A stretch of 64,000 bases of DNA from CAWAYH01 sp963786195 (GCA_963786195.1 CAWAYH010000009.1:186001-250000), one strand, 5' to 3'. Positions 1 through 10,341 are shown, numbered from the stretch's first letter. Notes: generated by a model not told the origin, from the letters alone. A program made the numbers and translations.

Positions 1-1
1 C

Positions 2-1573
2 GTCCTCGGGATCGGCGCGGTCGTCGCGACGGTGGCGCTCTGCGTCTGCGCGGGCGGGCGCGTCCGGTGGTCGTTCCTGCTTGCGCTTGCCACATCGACC
101 GCGCTGGCCACGGCCTACCTGCTGGGGCCGATGCGCGCGTACTCGGAGAAGGCCGTTGCGTTCTTCGCCAACCTGCAACCCTGGATGGCGGCCACGCTCA
201 TTGCGGCCGGCATCCTGCTGATCGCCGCCCTGGCGGTGGGCGCACGTCTCCGGCGCCTTGATGGCGCTGTCCGGCGTTTCGCACCGGCGGCGTTGACGGC
301 CGCGGTCTTCATCGCCGCGGTGTACGCGCTCTGGTTCCGGGTGCCGGCCGGTGCGCTTGCCGCGCACGATGCGTTTGCCCTGCGATCGTTCACGAGCTTT
401 TACGTGACGCTGCCGGTGCTGCTTGCCGCGCTCGCCGGATTCGGGTTGTACGCGCGCCAGGCATTCTGGCGAGCGCCAGCGCTTTTTCTGACGGCAGCCT
501 CGTTCGCATTTTTCTTTTTCTACAAGATCCGCATCGTTCCGAATCATTTCTGGATGACCCGCCGGTACCTGCCAATCATCCTGCCGTGCCTGCTGCTGTT
601 CGCGGCCGGCGTCGCGCTCGGCGGCATGCGTCGCGGGCCGGCAACCGTGCGGATGCTCCGCTCGGCCATCGGGCTCATCTTTGTTTTCCTGATCGCATTC
701 CACTACAACCGGACCACGCAGCCGATACTCGGCCACGTCGAGTACGCGGGCGTGATCCCCAGGCTGGAAAAACTGGCGGGCGCGATCGGCGACCGCGATC
801 TCCTGCTGGTCGAGTCACGCAACTCATCGGATACCCACGTCCTCGGGCTTCCGCTCGCCTATATCTACGCCCGCAACGTGCTGCTGCTCGACTCTCCGCG
901 TCCGAGCAAGACGGACTTCGCGCTGTTCCTGGAATGGGCCCGCACGCAGTACGCCCGCGTCCTGTTCATGGGCGGCGGCGGCACCGACCTGCTCTCGCCA
1001 GCGTGGGGAGCGAAGGCGATCCTCAGCGACCAGTTCCAGGTGCCGGAGTACGAAGCGAGCGTCGACACGTATCCGCGGTCGGTGCGCCAGAAGGAGTTCG
1101 ACTACAGCATCTACGAACTGACGCCGCCCGATCCTCTGGAGGCGAGCCGACCCTTCGATCTGGACGTGGGCATCCGGGATGACCTGCACGTCGTGCGATT
1201 CCACGCGAAAGAGACGAGCGAGGGGCGGACGTTCCGCTGGTCCCGGGACACGTCCTACGTGTCGGTCACGGGCGTTCAGCCGGCGAGCCGCGAAGTGAGC
1301 GCGTGGCTCAGCGACGGCGGGCGTCCGGCCGCGGCCGGCCCCTGCAACGTCACGATGACGCTCGACGACGAGGTGCTCGGGACGGTTCGAGTGGAGACGG
1401 GATTCAAACCATATGCGCTGGCGATTCCGCCGGCGCTGGCCGGCCGCATCGCAGCGAAGGGCGTGCCGGTCTCACTGAAGCTCACGACCACGACGTGGAA
1501 TCCGTCCGAGGTACTGGGCACGGGCGACGCACGAGCGTTGGGCGTGATGGTCGACCGCGTCGCCGTGCGCTGA
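2..1573 (+). CDS. GT-C-like multi-pass membrane protein, 5'-truncated
   Basis: The reading frame is open to the left edge, so the N-terminus lies outside the window. About the first 230 visible residues hold several hydrophobic helices; the remaining ~290 residues are soluble and end in a beta-rich stretch (GVMIDRVAV near the end). This resembles the layout of GT39/ArnT-like polyprenyl-phosphate-sugar glycosyltransferases with a C-terminal periplasmic domain, but the catalytic N-terminal loop is not visible. Its tail resembles part of the membrane protein at 27853 (both have an 'ALGVMID/VDS/R-V' segment). It probably belongs to the glycan cluster that follows. Function is inferred from architecture and context only. 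Confidence 0.6.
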   Translation, partial: VLGIGAVVATVALCVCAGGRVRWSFLLALATSTALATAYLLGPMRAYSEKAVAFFANLQPWMAATLIAAGILLIAALAVGARLRRLDGAVRRFAPAALTAAVFIAAVYALWFRVPAGALAAHDAFALRSFTSFYVTLPVLLAALAGFGLYARQAFWRAPALFLTAASFAFFFFYKIRIVPNHFWMTRRYLPIILPCLLLFAAGVALGGMRRGPATVRMLRSAIGLIFVFLIAFHYNRTTQPILGHVEYAGVIPRLEKLAGAIGDRDLLLVESRNSSDTHVLGLPLAYIYARNVLLLDSPRPSKTDFALFLEWARTQYARVLFMGGGGTDLLSPAWGAKAILSDQFQVPEYEASVDTYPRSVRQKEFDYSIYELTPPDPLEASRPFDLDVGIRDDLHVVRFHAKETSEGRTFRWSRDTSYVSVTGVQPASREVSAWLSDGGRPAAAGPCNVTMTLDDEVLGTVRVETGFKPYALAIPPALAGRIAAKGVPVSLKLTTTTWNPSEVLGTGDARALGVMVDRVAVR

Positions 1574-1644
1574 GGCAGCACACAGCTCGCCGGGCCGCCT
1601 CGACTTGGACAGGTGGTACTCTTATCATTCGGACCCGACCCACG

Positions 1645-2844
1645 ATGTTCCACCAGCTGCAGATCTACGATCCGCGCGAGCGCACGATCGTTCGTCTGGC
1701 CGATCTGACGATCGCGCCCCTGCGATGGATTCCGGGGCCCGCCGCGCGGCCGTTTGAGCGCGTGCTGATCCTGCGCCTCGAGCGAATCGGCGATCTGCTG
1801 ATGGTCCTGGACGCGATCTCGTACCTTCGACGACGGCTGCCGGATGCGCACGTCGACCTCGTCGTGGGGAGCTGGAACACCTCGCTGGCGGAGCTCATTC
1901 CCGGTTTGAATCGCGTCGTGACGCTCGACGCGCCGTGGCTGGCACGCTCAGGCTCCGGAAGCTCGTGGGGAGAGCTGATCAAGACCGCGAGAAGCTGGCG
2001 CGCCCGACGCTATGACCTCGTCGTCAATTTCGAGCCGGACATCCGCAGCAACTTCCTCGCCTGGCTCAGCGGCGGCCGGCAGCGACTGGGCTACTGGACA
2101 GGAGGCGGCGGCGCCTTCCTGACGCAGGCCGTCGCCTACGACCCTTCGGCGCACGTGTCGGTCAATGCCCGCAGACTCGCCGCGATGGCACTGAACGAAT
2201 CGTACATCGACGTCGCAGGCCGATCGCTTACCGCGCCGCGCCTCATCCCTCCATCAGCAGCCGAGCGCAGGGCCGCTGAATTGGTGAGCGGCTTCGCCGC
2301 ACCGCTCATCGGGATCCACGTCAGCGGCGGACGCGCGATCAAACAGTGGCCGCCCGAACGTTTTCGTGAGCTGGCGCGACGCCTGATCGCGGACCGTGAC
2401 GCTACGATTGTCCTCTCGGGCGCAGACGAGGACGGCGAGCTCGTCCGCTCGGTGCAATCCGGGCTGCCCGAGGCACGGGTGCTGGATGTGGGCGGAAAGC
2501 TGGACCTGCCAGCGCTGGCGGCGCTGCTCGCCCGGCTGGATCTTCTGGTCACCGGCGACACGGGACCCATGCACCTCGCTCACGCGGTCGGCACTCCGAT
2601 TGTCGCCATCTTCGGTCCTTCGGATCCGGCGAGGTACGCGCCGGCTGGCGGAGCGAACCGAATCGTCCGCATCGACCTGCCGTGCAGTCCGTGCAACCGG
2701 ATCCGCATGCCGCCAGCACGATGCATCGGACACACGCCGGACTGTCTCGCCGGCATACCGGTAGAGCTCGTGCTGAAGTCGGTCGACGATCTGCTGCGCG
2801 AGGTTGCACAGGGAACCCCACCGCGCACCCAGGCCTTCGGATGA
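1645..2844 (+). CDS. GT9-family glycosyltransferase (ADP-heptose:LPS heptosyltransferase-like)
   Basis: A 399-residue GT-B fold protein. The family hallmarks are visible: an N-terminal 'RILRLERIGDLLM'-like segment (here VLILRLERIGDLLM, residues ~36-49), 'GIHVSGGRAIKQWPPERF' in the second domain, and 'TGDTGPMHLAHAVGTP' near residue 310, the conserved donor-binding loop of heptosyltransferases. The C-terminal 'CSPCNRIRMPPARC' Cys cluster is typical of GT9 proteins. It would add heptose or a related sugar to a lipid-linked glycan in the cytoplasm. ATG at 1645 is chosen because the open frame upstream is the shadow of the preceding gene. Its stop overlaps the next ATG (ATGA), so the two are co-translated. 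Confidence 0.88.
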   Translation: MFHQLQIYDPRERTIVRLADLTIAPLRWIPGPAARPFERVLILRLERIGDLLMVLDAISYLRRRLPDAHVDLVVGSWNTSLAELIPGLNRVVTLDAPWLARSGSGSSWGELIKTARSWRARRYDLVVNFEPDIRSNFLAWLSGGRQRLGYWTGGGGAFLTQAVAYDPSAHVSVNARRLAAMALNESYIDVAGRSLTAPRLIPPSAAERRAAELVSGFAAPLIGIHVSGGRAIKQWPPERFRELARRLIADRDATIVLSGADEDGELVRSVQSGLPEARVLDVGGKLDLPALAALLARLDLLVTGDTGPMHLAHAVGTPIVAIFGPSDPARYAPAGGANRIVRIDLPCSPCNRIRMPPARCIGHTPDCLAGIPVELVLKSVDDLLREVAQGTPPRTQAFG

Positions 2845-4211
2845 TTCGACCGTGGACGAGGGTGTTGACGCTGCCGGAACGGCATCCTGCCGCCACGCTG
2901 GCACTCATCGGCCTCGTCTTCGCCCTGGCGTACGCGGCCAGCCTCGTCTGGCTGCGCAAACCCGACGGCCGCATCGTCATTGGCGACGCCGTGCACCATT
3001 ACGTGCAGCTGCGATCCGCCGTCTTCGATCGCGATCTCCAGTTCAGGAACGAATACGTCCGGCTTTACGACCTGAAGGGTGGCGAGCCGGACACGGCGTG
3101 GGTATACGAGCCGACTATCACCGGCCACGTGCGGAATTACATGCCCGTCGGTCCGGCCATCGTCTGGGCTCCCGCGTTCCTGCTGATCTCGGCCGGCGTC
3201 TGGCTCGGCAACTGGTTCGGGGTCGCGTACCCACTCGACGGCTACGCCAGGATTTTTCAGGCGGCCGCGGGCTTCAGCGGCATCATCGCGGGCGCCCTTG
3301 GCAGCTGGTTCGCCTGTCTCGCCGCCACCACGCTGTTCGATCGGCGGGTCGCCATCTGGGCAACGCTGACGGTCTGGCTGTCATCGAGCGCCATCTACTA
3401 CTCGGTCGTGTCTCCGACCTACTCGCACGTCACGTCGATGCTGGCGGTGAGCCTGTTCTGGCTCGTGTGGCTTCGAACGCTCGAGCGACAGGACTCGCGC
3501 CGTTACGCGCTCGTCGGATTACTCGTCGGCATCGCCGCGCTCATGCGATGGCAGGATTCCATCCTGATCGCGGTGCCGGTACTCGACGCCTTGTACAACG
3601 GACGGAGCGCCGCAGCTCGCGCGACGGCAATGAGGATCGCCGCGTGCGCCGCCGGCGCGCTCGTCGGCTTCCTTCCACAGATGGCCGTCTGGACCGTGTT
3701 GTACGGCCGGCCGCTGGCGATGCCGCAGGGACCGTCGTTCATGAAATGGACGGATCCGGCCATGTGGTCCGTTCTCGTGTCGACCAATCACGGGCTGTTC
3801 ACCTGGACGCCGGTCATCCTCGTTGCGGTGGCCGGTCTCTTTCCGCTGGTGCGGCGCAATCGCCTCGTTGGTCTCGCCGCCGTCGTGTTCTTCGGGCTGT
3901 CGTGGTACGTCAACGCCGCGGTCGCGGACTGGTGGGCCGGCGAAGCATTCGGTTCACGACGATTCATCAGCTGCTTCCCCGTCTTCGTGCTGGGCTTTGC
4001 CGCGCTGCTCGAACGGATCCGCGCCGGAACACCGGCCTGCGCGGCGATTGCCACGGCATTCACCGGCCACACGTTCCTGCTGCTGCTGCAGTATCAGGCG
4101 TTCATGCACGGGCTGCGTGACGTCGTGCCTTATCCACAGGGAGCGGACGGCCTCTGGCTCGCCAGATTCCGTGCGCCGATAGACCTCCTGGCGTGGTGGT
4201 GGAACCGGTGA
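2841..4211 (+). CDS. GT-C-like integral membrane protein
   Basis: A 456-residue protein with around ten hydrophobic segments. A loop after the first helix contains 'GRIVIGDAVHHYVQLRS', with an acidic residue where GT39/GT83-type enzymes place their catalytic Asp. Further periplasmic-loop motifs include 'SPTYSHVTSM'. The start overlaps the GT9 stop by ATGA, and the stop overlaps the next gene's GTG, so it sits in a tight operon. Likely role: transfer of a sugar from a polyprenyl-phosphate donor at the outer face of the inner membrane. The family is inferred; the protein could also be a DUF-type membrane protein without transferase activity. Confidence 0.65.
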   Translation: MIRPWTRVLTLPERHPAATLALIGLVFALAYAASLVWLRKPDGRIVIGDAVHHYVQLRSAVFDRDLQFRNEYVRLYDLKGGEPDTAWVYEPTITGHVRNYMPVGPAIVWAPAFLLISAGVWLGNWFGVAYPLDGYARIFQAAAGFSGIIAGALGSWFACLAATTLFDRRVAIWATLTVWLSSSAIYYSVVSPTYSHVTSMLAVSLFWLVWLRTLERQDSRRYALVGLLVGIAALMRWQDSILIAVPVLDALYNGRSAAARATAMRIAACAAGALVGFLPQMAVWTVLYGRPLAMPQGPSFMKWTDPAMWSVLVSTNHGLFTWTPVILVAVAGLFPLVRRNRLVGLAAVVFFGLSWYVNAAVADWWAGEAFGSRRFISCFPVFVLGFAALLERIRAGTPACAAIATAFTGHTFLLLLQYQAFMHGLRDVVPYPQGADGLWLARFRAPIDLLAWWWNR

Positions 4212-5698
4212 CGACGAATCCCCGACTTCGACGGTCGGCAGGCGCATGGATGGCGACAGGTCTGACGCTGCTGTGCCTCCTGACGGCCGGCGGCGGTATG
4301 ACGACGACCGACGCGGTCGTCGCGTACGACGTCACACGAAACATCGTCGAGCACGGATCGATCGCGACGAGCGGCGATCTGATCGGGAACCCGGCGTATC
4401 GCGGACGCGACGGCCGCTACTACTCGCCTTTCGGGATCGCACAGTCGATCTGGAACATTCCTTTCTACCTGGTCGGCCGCGCGGCAACGACGATAGTCGG
4501 GTCGCCGGGGAACGCCGATACTGTGCCGAAGGCCGTCGTGGCGCTCGCGACCGTGCCGGCTGTGGCCCTGCTCGGCTGGATCTGTTTCGAGCTCGCGCTC
4601 GAGCTCGGCGCGGCGCCGCCGAGAGCCGCGACGACGGTGCTCCTGCTGATCGTGGGCACGCCGCTGTGGGCGTACAGCCGCTTCGGATTCAATCAGCCGT
4701 TGACCGCGATGTTTCTCTGGGCGGCCATCCTCGGCGCGGTCGCGGGCGCGCGCGGACGGGAGAGTGCCCTCATTGCCTCGGGTGCGTTCGCGGGACTGGC
4801 GCTGCTGACACGGCATGAGATGCTGGGCGCAGCCGTGATCCTGGGCGCCTTCGTCGCGGCCACGGGGGCCTCGCGTTCCAAATCGCTGATGATGTTCGTG
4901 ACCGGACTGGCGCCGTTCGTGGCGATCTGGGCCGTGCTGAACTGGTGGCGCTTCGGCAATCCTCTCGAATCAGGCTATCTGAGCGACCGCGTACCCGGGT
5001 ACGGCGGATCCATCCTCGAGGGCGGCCTGGGTCTCCTGTTCAGCCCGTATTCGTCATTGCTGCTCTATTGTCCGGTGGTCGTGCTCGGCGCAGCGGGACT
5101 GCGGGCTCTTGGCCGCCGCAACTTTCCAGCGATGGTGCTCCTCACCACGATGTTCGTCACGTATTTCGCGCTGTACGCGTCGCTCGGCAACTGGATGGGC
5201 GGGCGCTCGTACCGGGCCGAGGTACTGGTTCCGTTAGTGCCGGCTCTGGTGATGCCGCTTGCGTTCTGGACGCCGTCACCGAGGACGCGCGCGGTTGCCA
5301 TCGCCATCGTCGTTCTCAGCATCGCGATTCAGATTCCAGGGGTGCTCGTGGATTATTCGAAGGTGCGCATGGCCCGCGCGACCGCTGGAGAAACCGTCGC
5401 CCAGGACATGCGGTGGTCCGGCATGCCGTTGTGGCTGAACGCACAGGCAGCGGCCTCGAGCGTGCCGCAGGTGGTGCAGCACCTGGCAACGCCCGCGTCG
5501 GCACCGAGGCTGAAGCTCGAGGACCTGCGGCACGCCACGGGCTTTGACTTCTGGTGGTTGCACCTGTTCTATCTCGGCGCTATCGGACGGCTTGCGGCGC
5601 TGTCGATCGCGTTGGGTCTGGCGGCGGGAAGCGCGCTGGCCATCCGCCATTCCCTGACGCTCGCGCGGCGCATGCCCCTCGCCGCCTCACCAGCCTGA
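4208..5698 (+). CDS. GT-C-like integral membrane protein
   Basis: A 496-residue multi-pass protein with an N-terminal helix followed by a loop containing 'GGGMTTTDAVVAYDVTRN' and 'GRYYSPFGIAQS', a pattern common to uncharacterised GT39-like membrane proteins. The GTG at 4208 overlaps the upstream TGA (GTGA) and is preferred over GTG 4193. It is adjacent to a similar-sized membrane protein, suggesting two related but distinct enzymes handling lipid-linked sugars. Its stop TGA overlaps the ATG of the next gene. No residue can be assigned as catalytic with certainty. Confidence 0.6.
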   Translation: MTTNPRLRRSAGAWMATGLTLLCLLTAGGGMTTTDAVVAYDVTRNIVEHGSIATSGDLIGNPAYRGRDGRYYSPFGIAQSIWNIPFYLVGRAATTIVGSPGNADTVPKAVVALATVPAVALLGWICFELALELGAAPPRAATTVLLLIVGTPLWAYSRFGFNQPLTAMFLWAAILGAVAGARGRESALIASGAFAGLALLTRHEMLGAAVILGAFVAATGASRSKSLMMFVTGLAPFVAIWAVLNWWRFGNPLESGYLSDRVPGYGGSILEGGLGLLFSPYSSLLLYCPVVVLGAAGLRALGRRNFPAMVLLTTMFVTYFALYASLGNWMGGRSYRAEVLVPLVPALVMPLAFWTPSPRTRAVAIAIVVLSIAIQIPGVLVDYSKVRMARATAGETVAQDMRWSGMPLWLNAQAAASSVPQVVQHLATPASAPRLKLEDLRHATGFDFWWLHLFYLGAIGRLAALSIALGLAAGSALAIRHSLTLARRMPLAASPA

Positions 5699-7544
5699 TG
5701 CCTCGCGAACGGACCGATTCGATTCTCGCGGTGAAGGATGCAACGGGTCAGCGCGAGGTCGCGCTGAGCAGCTACCTCGACGCCGCGCGCGAGGAGCAGG
5801 CGGCAGTGGCCAGCCTCGCGTGGATCAAGTCGTTGAGGCATGCGCGCGTCGACGGACAGCCATTTCGCCGCCGGTTCACGTATCGAGATGATTCACTGTG
5901 GTGGTTCGCCGAGATCTACCTGCACAAGCAGCAGGTGATCCTGAACCTGTTCCGCACGATCCTTGCGCTGGAGGCGCTGGTGACGCGCGAACGGCCGCTC
6001 GAGCTGCAGTTGGTGAGCGGAGGGCATCTCGTGCGAGGCCTCGCGCCGCAGATCGCGGAACGGCATCAGGTTCGTTCCCGCGGGTTCCGCGGCTTCGGCC
6101 GGACGGTCCCGCTGCGACTCGCCGCGATGGAGACGCGTGCCGCGTCGCTGCACGCACGGGCGCTCGCGTCACGTCTTCGTCCGAGGGCTGCCGCATCGCC
6201 CCGACAGGCGCCGGCGGTTGCGGCGTTCGTGCATCGGGCTTTCTGGCGCGCCGACACAGGTGACGGTAGCGCCGAAACCTACATCGGTCCGGTCCTCGCG
6301 GCGCTCGAGGATCGGCTGCCCGCTTCCGATGTCGCCTACGTGAGCGTCGGGCCGTCGACGAATTTCGGAGCGCGCAAGTGGTGGCATCCGCTCGGCAGCA
6401 ACCGGACGCCCGCCGTGCCCATCGAAGCGTACGCGCCGCTCGGTCGCCTCGAGGCGTCGCGTCGTCTCTGGCGCGAACGCCACCAGATGCGGCGGGCGCT
6501 CTGGAACAGCGACGACATCCGGCGGCTGTCCGTGATTCGCGGCTGCGACTGCTGGCCCGTCGTCCGCGAGGAGCTCGCCGGCATCGCGCTCCTGCAGTGG
6601 CCGTGGTCGGCCCGGGCCATGGACGAAGCCGGCTGCCGCACTCGACGCGCTCCGGCCCCGGGCGCGCGGTTACGTATGCGGAGGCCGGCGGCTGGGGCCG
6701 CGCGCTCATGCTCGAGAGCCGCCGCCGAGGCATTCCGTCGGTGGGCGTGCAGCACGGCTTCATCTATCGTCACTGGCTCAATTACCTGCACGAGCCGGAT
6801 GAGATGACGGCCGATCCCGAACACCCGGTCGATCCCGGGTTTCCGCACCCCGCGCTGACCCTGGTGTTCGACGACTACGCCGCGCGTCACCTCGCCGAGC
6901 GGGGCCGGTTCTCGAGCGACACGCTGACGGTGACGGGAAGCCCGCGCCTCGACGCGCTGGTGCGCGAGGCGAAGGGCCTGAACGCGGCTGACATCGATCG
7001 CGCGCGGGCAACGGCCGGCGCCTCGTCGAAAACGCTGGTCCTGGTCGCAGCCAAACACCGCGAAGCCGGTCGTGCGCTCGGACCGCTCCTCGACGCCGCG
7101 GCACAGCTGCCGTCCGTGCACGTGGCGATCAAGACGCACCCGGCCGAGACGCCGGCCGTTTACGCGGACCTCATCGCCGGCCGCGGGAATGTGAGGGTCC
7201 TGGACGCGTCCGCACCGCTCGCGCCGCTCCTGAAGGCCAGCCGCACCGTCGTGACCGTCAACTCGACGGTCGCGCTCGACGCCGCCGTGCTCGACGTCCC
7301 GACGCTCGTGATCGGGCTGCCGAACAACCTGTCGCCGTTCGTCGATGCCGGCCTCATGGCGGGCGCAGCGGACGAGGAGCTCGCCCTGACGCTCGAGCGA
7401 ATCCTGTATGATGAGGAGTTCCGCCACCAGCTGGGGCGCGCTCGGCAGGCGTTCCTCTCGCGTTTCGGGATCGCGTCGGACGGCCGGGCTGCGGATCGGG
7501 CCGCCGAGGCGATCGTCCGGCTGACCGGGAAGAAGCGGGCCTGA
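5698..7544 (+). CDS. GT-B surface polysaccharide transferase-like protein, frameshifted
   Basis: Two reading frames join into one ~615-residue protein. The first (from ATG 5698, overlapping the upstream stop) covers an N-terminal helical region and a domain ending 'LLQWPWSARAMDEA'. The second resumes at 'VTYAEAGGWGRALM' and contains 'GVQHGFIYRHW', 'VTGSPRLD', 'IKTHPAET' and 'VTVNSTVALDAAVLDVP', the pattern of CDP-glycerol/capsule-type polymer transferases and UDP-GlcNAc epimerase-like GT-B folds. Two apparent +1 base insertions lie at about 6630 and 6667: the short stretch between them reads AALDALRPRA in a third frame. The reaction is unknown; export or synthesis of a surface polymer is inferred from context. 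Confidence 0.7.
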
Positions 7545-7575
7545 CGCGCGGCCGGCCGCTACTGGAGACCTTTCG

Positions 7576-8539
7576 ATGCGTGTGCTGATCACGGGCGGGG
7601 CAGGGTTTGTCGGGTCGCACCTGGCGGAAGCGCTGCTCGCTCGCGGCGACGAAGTGTTCGTCCTCGACAACCTGTCGACCGGCTCGATCGAGAACATCAC
7701 GCACCTGAAGTCGCATCCGCGGTTTCACTACACCATCGACACCGTCACGAACGAGCCGGTGCTCGCCGAGCTCATCGATCGCTCCGACGTCGTCGTGCAC
7801 CTGGCGGCGGCGGTCGGCGTCAAGCTGATCGTCGAGGCGCCGGTGCACACGATCGAGACCAACGTGCACGGCACGGAAGTCGTCCTCAAGCACGCGAACA
7901 AGAAGAAGAAGCTCGTGATGATCGCGTCGACGTCGGAGGTCTACGGCAAGAGCGCCAATGTTCCGTTCCACGAGGACGCCGACCTCGTGCTCGGTCCGAC
8001 GGTGAAGCACCGGTGGGCTTACGCGTGCAGCAAGCTCATCGACGAGTTCCTGGCGCTCGCGTACTGGAAAGAGCGCAAGCTGCCGATCATCATCATTCGC
8101 CTGTTCAACACCGTCGGTCCGCGCCAGACCGGTCAGTACGGCATGGTGATCCCCACGTTCGTCCGGCAGGCGCTGGCCAACCAGCCGATCACCGTGTTCG
8201 GCGACGGGACACAGTCGCGGAGCTTCACCTACGTGGGAGACGTCGTGCGGGCTATGCTAGCCTTGATGAACGAACCTCGCGCCATCGGCCAGGTGTTCAA
8301 CATCGGAAACGGCCAGGAAATCAGCATCGGCGATCTGGCGACGCGCATCAAGACGACTGACCGCAAGCCAGTCGGAGATCGTGCGCATTCCGTACGACGA
8401 GGCGTATGAAGCCGGCTTCGAGGACATGCCGCGGCGCGTGCCCGACATCTCTCGCGTCCGGGCGCTCGTCGGCTACGAGCCGACGGTGGAGCTCGACGAG
8501 ATCCTGACGCGGGTCATCGAGTACTTCCGCCAACAGTAG
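7576..8539 (+). CDS. NAD-dependent sugar-nucleotide epimerase/dehydratase, frameshifted near end
   Basis: An extended SDR enzyme of ~320 residues. Visible are the NAD-binding 'GGAGFVGSHLAEALL' at the N-terminus, 'VVHLAAAVGV', the catalytic 'YACSK' (Tyr-x3-Lys) near residue 154, and the substrate-domain segment 'IRLFNTVGPRQTG'. The frame breaks around 8350-8380 (one +1 shift) and resumes as 'VRIPYDEAYEAGFEDMPRR...ISRVRALVGYEPT', ending at the TAG at 8537. It resembles UDP-glucose 4-epimerase and UDP-glucuronate decarboxylase; the exact substrate cannot be told. It supplies a nucleotide sugar for the surrounding glycosyltransferases. Confidence 0.85.
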
Positions 8540-8571
8540 CACGGACAACACGGAACACGGACAACACGGAA
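8540..8571. repeat. Two tandem copies of CACGGACAACACGGAA
   Basis: Perfect 16-bp direct repeats at 8540-8555 and 8556-8571 fill the gap between the epimerase stop and the radical SAM start. The same 8-9 bp unit (CACGGACAA) recurs five times at 58107-58148. Confidence 0.9.
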
Positions 8572-8583
8572 CAACAGTCGACG

Positions 8584-9543
8584 ATGTCCTCACCCCTCGA
8601 CGTTCGAGCCCGCGCCAGGCGGACCGTGGAGTCGATCCTGCGGAAGCAGGCCCAGCCGATTCGGAGGCTGCTGCTGGCGACGGGCCGCGATCGCGCGCCG
8701 AGGCTGCCGGAGATCGTGCAGATCGAGAGCACCAACATCTGCAACGCGAAGTGCGTGTTCTGCCCGCGCGACGAAATGCACCGCCGCCAGGGGGTGATGT
8801 CGTTCGACCTGTTCCGGAAGATCGTGGACGAATGCGCCGAGCTCGGGATCACCCACGTGCGCGTCCACAACTACGGAGAGCCGTTCATCGACCGCCAGCT
8901 CGTCGAAAAGGTCCGCTACGCCAAGCAGAAGGGGATCAAAGAAGTCGGCATGATCAGCAACGGATCGCTGATCACAGACGACGTCGCGCGCGGCATGATC
9001 GAGGCAGGACTCGACGCGATCAACATCAGCGTCGACGCGGGCGGCCGCGAGGTGTTCGAGTCGACGCGCATCGGGCTGAAGTACGACAAGGTCATCGCCA
9101 ACATCGAGCGTCTCGTGCGCATCCGCGCCGAGCTCGGCAGACGGCGTCCGAAGCTGATTCTCTCCTTCGTCCGGCAGAGCAACTCGGTCGACGAACAGGC
9201 GTTCATCGAACACTGGAAGAACGTCGCCGACAAGATTCACATCACCGACCTGCACAACTGGGCCGGGACGCTCAACCGCGAGTCCGACGTCACCTATCCC
9301 TGCTACCGCCCGTGGCTGACCTTTACGGCGCTCTGGGACGGCCGGGTGTCCCTGTGCTGCGCCGATTTCGACGGTCGCACCGTGCTCGGGGACCTCAATA
9401 CCTCGAGCATTCAGGAGATCTGGAACGCCGAACCTTACGTCCAGGTACGCCGGCAGCACCTCGAGAGCGGCGGCCCTGACATCTGCCGGTCCTGCGACCT
9501 GCCACGGAAAGATTCGCCTCTCTGGATCACCAAGCTCGCCTGA
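8584..9543 (+). CDS. Radical SAM/SPASM-domain protein
   Basis: A 319-residue radical SAM enzyme. The [4Fe-4S] cluster motif is 'CNAKCVFC' (Cx3Cx2C) near residue 52, followed by 'PRDEMHRRQGVM'. 'HNYGEPFID' and 'ISVDAGGREVFE' are SAM-domain strands. A C-terminal SPASM-type Cys set includes 'SLCCADFDGRTVLGDL' and 'CRSCDLPRK', expected to bind an auxiliary cluster. It follows the epimerase across a short repeat and starts at ATG 8584. Related proteins modify peptides, nucleotides or sugars; no precursor peptide gene is visible, and glycan-cluster context suggests sugar or lipid modification. Substrate unknown. Confidence 0.85.
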   Translation: MSSPLDVRARARRTVESILRKQAQPIRRLLLATGRDRAPRLPEIVQIESTNICNAKCVFCPRDEMHRRQGVMSFDLFRKIVDECAELGITHVRVHNYGEPFIDRQLVEKVRYAKQKGIKEVGMISNGSLITDDVARGMIEAGLDAINISVDAGGREVFESTRIGLKYDKVIANIERLVRIRAELGRRRPKLILSFVRQSNSVDEQAFIEHWKNVADKIHITDLHNWAGTLNRESDVTYPCYRPWLTFTALWDGRVSLCCADFDGRTVLGDLNTSSIQEIWNAEPYVQVRRQHLESGGPDICRSCDLPRKDSPLWITKLA

Positions 9544-9623
9544 CCCGAGCTAAAGCACACGCAGACAGGCATTTCTGACCAGTTGATCCAACCGGACGCC
9601 TCGCGCGGCCGTCCAATCAGGCG

Positions 9624-9629
9624 TATACT
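9624..9629 (+). promoter_or_regulatory. Possible -10 element (TATACT)
   Basis: TATACT lies about 25 bases before the ATG at 9655, with a GGGGGT Shine-Dalgarno-like stretch between. No convincing -35 is seen at the right spacing, so this is a weak call supported mainly by the 110-bp gap after the preceding gene. Confidence 0.3.
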
Positions 9630-9654
9630 GAATGATGGTTCGCACGGGGGTCTT

Positions 9655-10341
9655 ATGCAGAAGCTCTATCGGTCTGTCCTGATCGTCGCGGCGCTCAGCC
9701 TGACGCCGGCTCTGGCCAGCGCGGGAGAGCTCAAACTGACGATCGCCAACGGCCTGGTGACGCTCATCGCGACGGACGTGCCCATTCGCCAGATTCTCGA
9801 CGAATGGAGTCGCGTCGGCGGAACGAGAATCGTGGGGGCGGACAAGCTGACGGGCCCGGCGGTGACGATCGAGCTGAGAGACGTCCCCGAAGGCAAAGCC
9901 CTCGAAACACTCCTGCGCTCGGCCAGCGGCTACATGGCCGCGAGGCGCCGCGACACCGTCGGCGCGTCGCTCTACGATCGCATCACCATCATGCCGTTCA
10001 GCCGCGGCCCCGCGCCGTCAGCGGCGACCGCCCCGTTCACGACGAGAAGCGCGCCGCCTCCCATCGCGCCGCCGCCGATCGTCGACGACGATGAGCAGCC
10101 CGTGGTGCCGCCGGGAAGTCTGCCAGCAGGGACGCAGCAGTTTCCAGGCGTGCCCGGAATGGTCCCGGGCATGACCCCGAACCAGGGGCAGCAGCCTGCG
10201 CCAGTCCTGACGTCGCCGCGTCCGGGACAGCTGCCGCTTCCCTCGCCCGTGCCGGGCCAGCCCAATCCGTATCAGCCGGTGAACCCTCAGCTTCCGGTCC
10301 GTCCGCCGGGGGGTGGACCCGGAGGGCCGGGCGGCCAGTAA
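9655..10341 (+). CDS. Secreted STN-like protein with Pro-rich tail
   Basis: A 228-residue protein with a clear signal peptide (MQKLYRSVLIVAALSLTPALASA). Residues ~24-100 resemble the secretin/TonB short N-terminal (STN) domain: 'LIATDVPIRQILDEWSRVGG' and 'VTIELRDVPEGKALETLL'. The rest is Pro/Gly-rich and low in complexity, ending 'GGGPGGPGGQ'. ATG 9655 is preferred over an upstream in-frame start because it directly precedes the signal peptide and has a GGGGGT ribosome site. STN domains normally belong to outer-membrane channels; here it stands alone, so it may be a periplasmic adaptor. Function unknown. Confidence 0.7.
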   Translation: MQKLYRSVLIVAALSLTPALASAGELKLTIANGLVTLIATDVPIRQILDEWSRVGGTRIVGADKLTGPAVTIELRDVPEGKALETLLRSASGYMAARRRDTVGASLYDRITIMPFSRGPAPSAATAPFTTRSAPPPIAPPPIVDDDEQPVVPPGSLPAGTQQFPGVPGMVPGMTPNQGQQPAPVLTSPRPGQLPLPSPVPGQPNPYQPVNPQLPVRPPGGGPGGPGGQ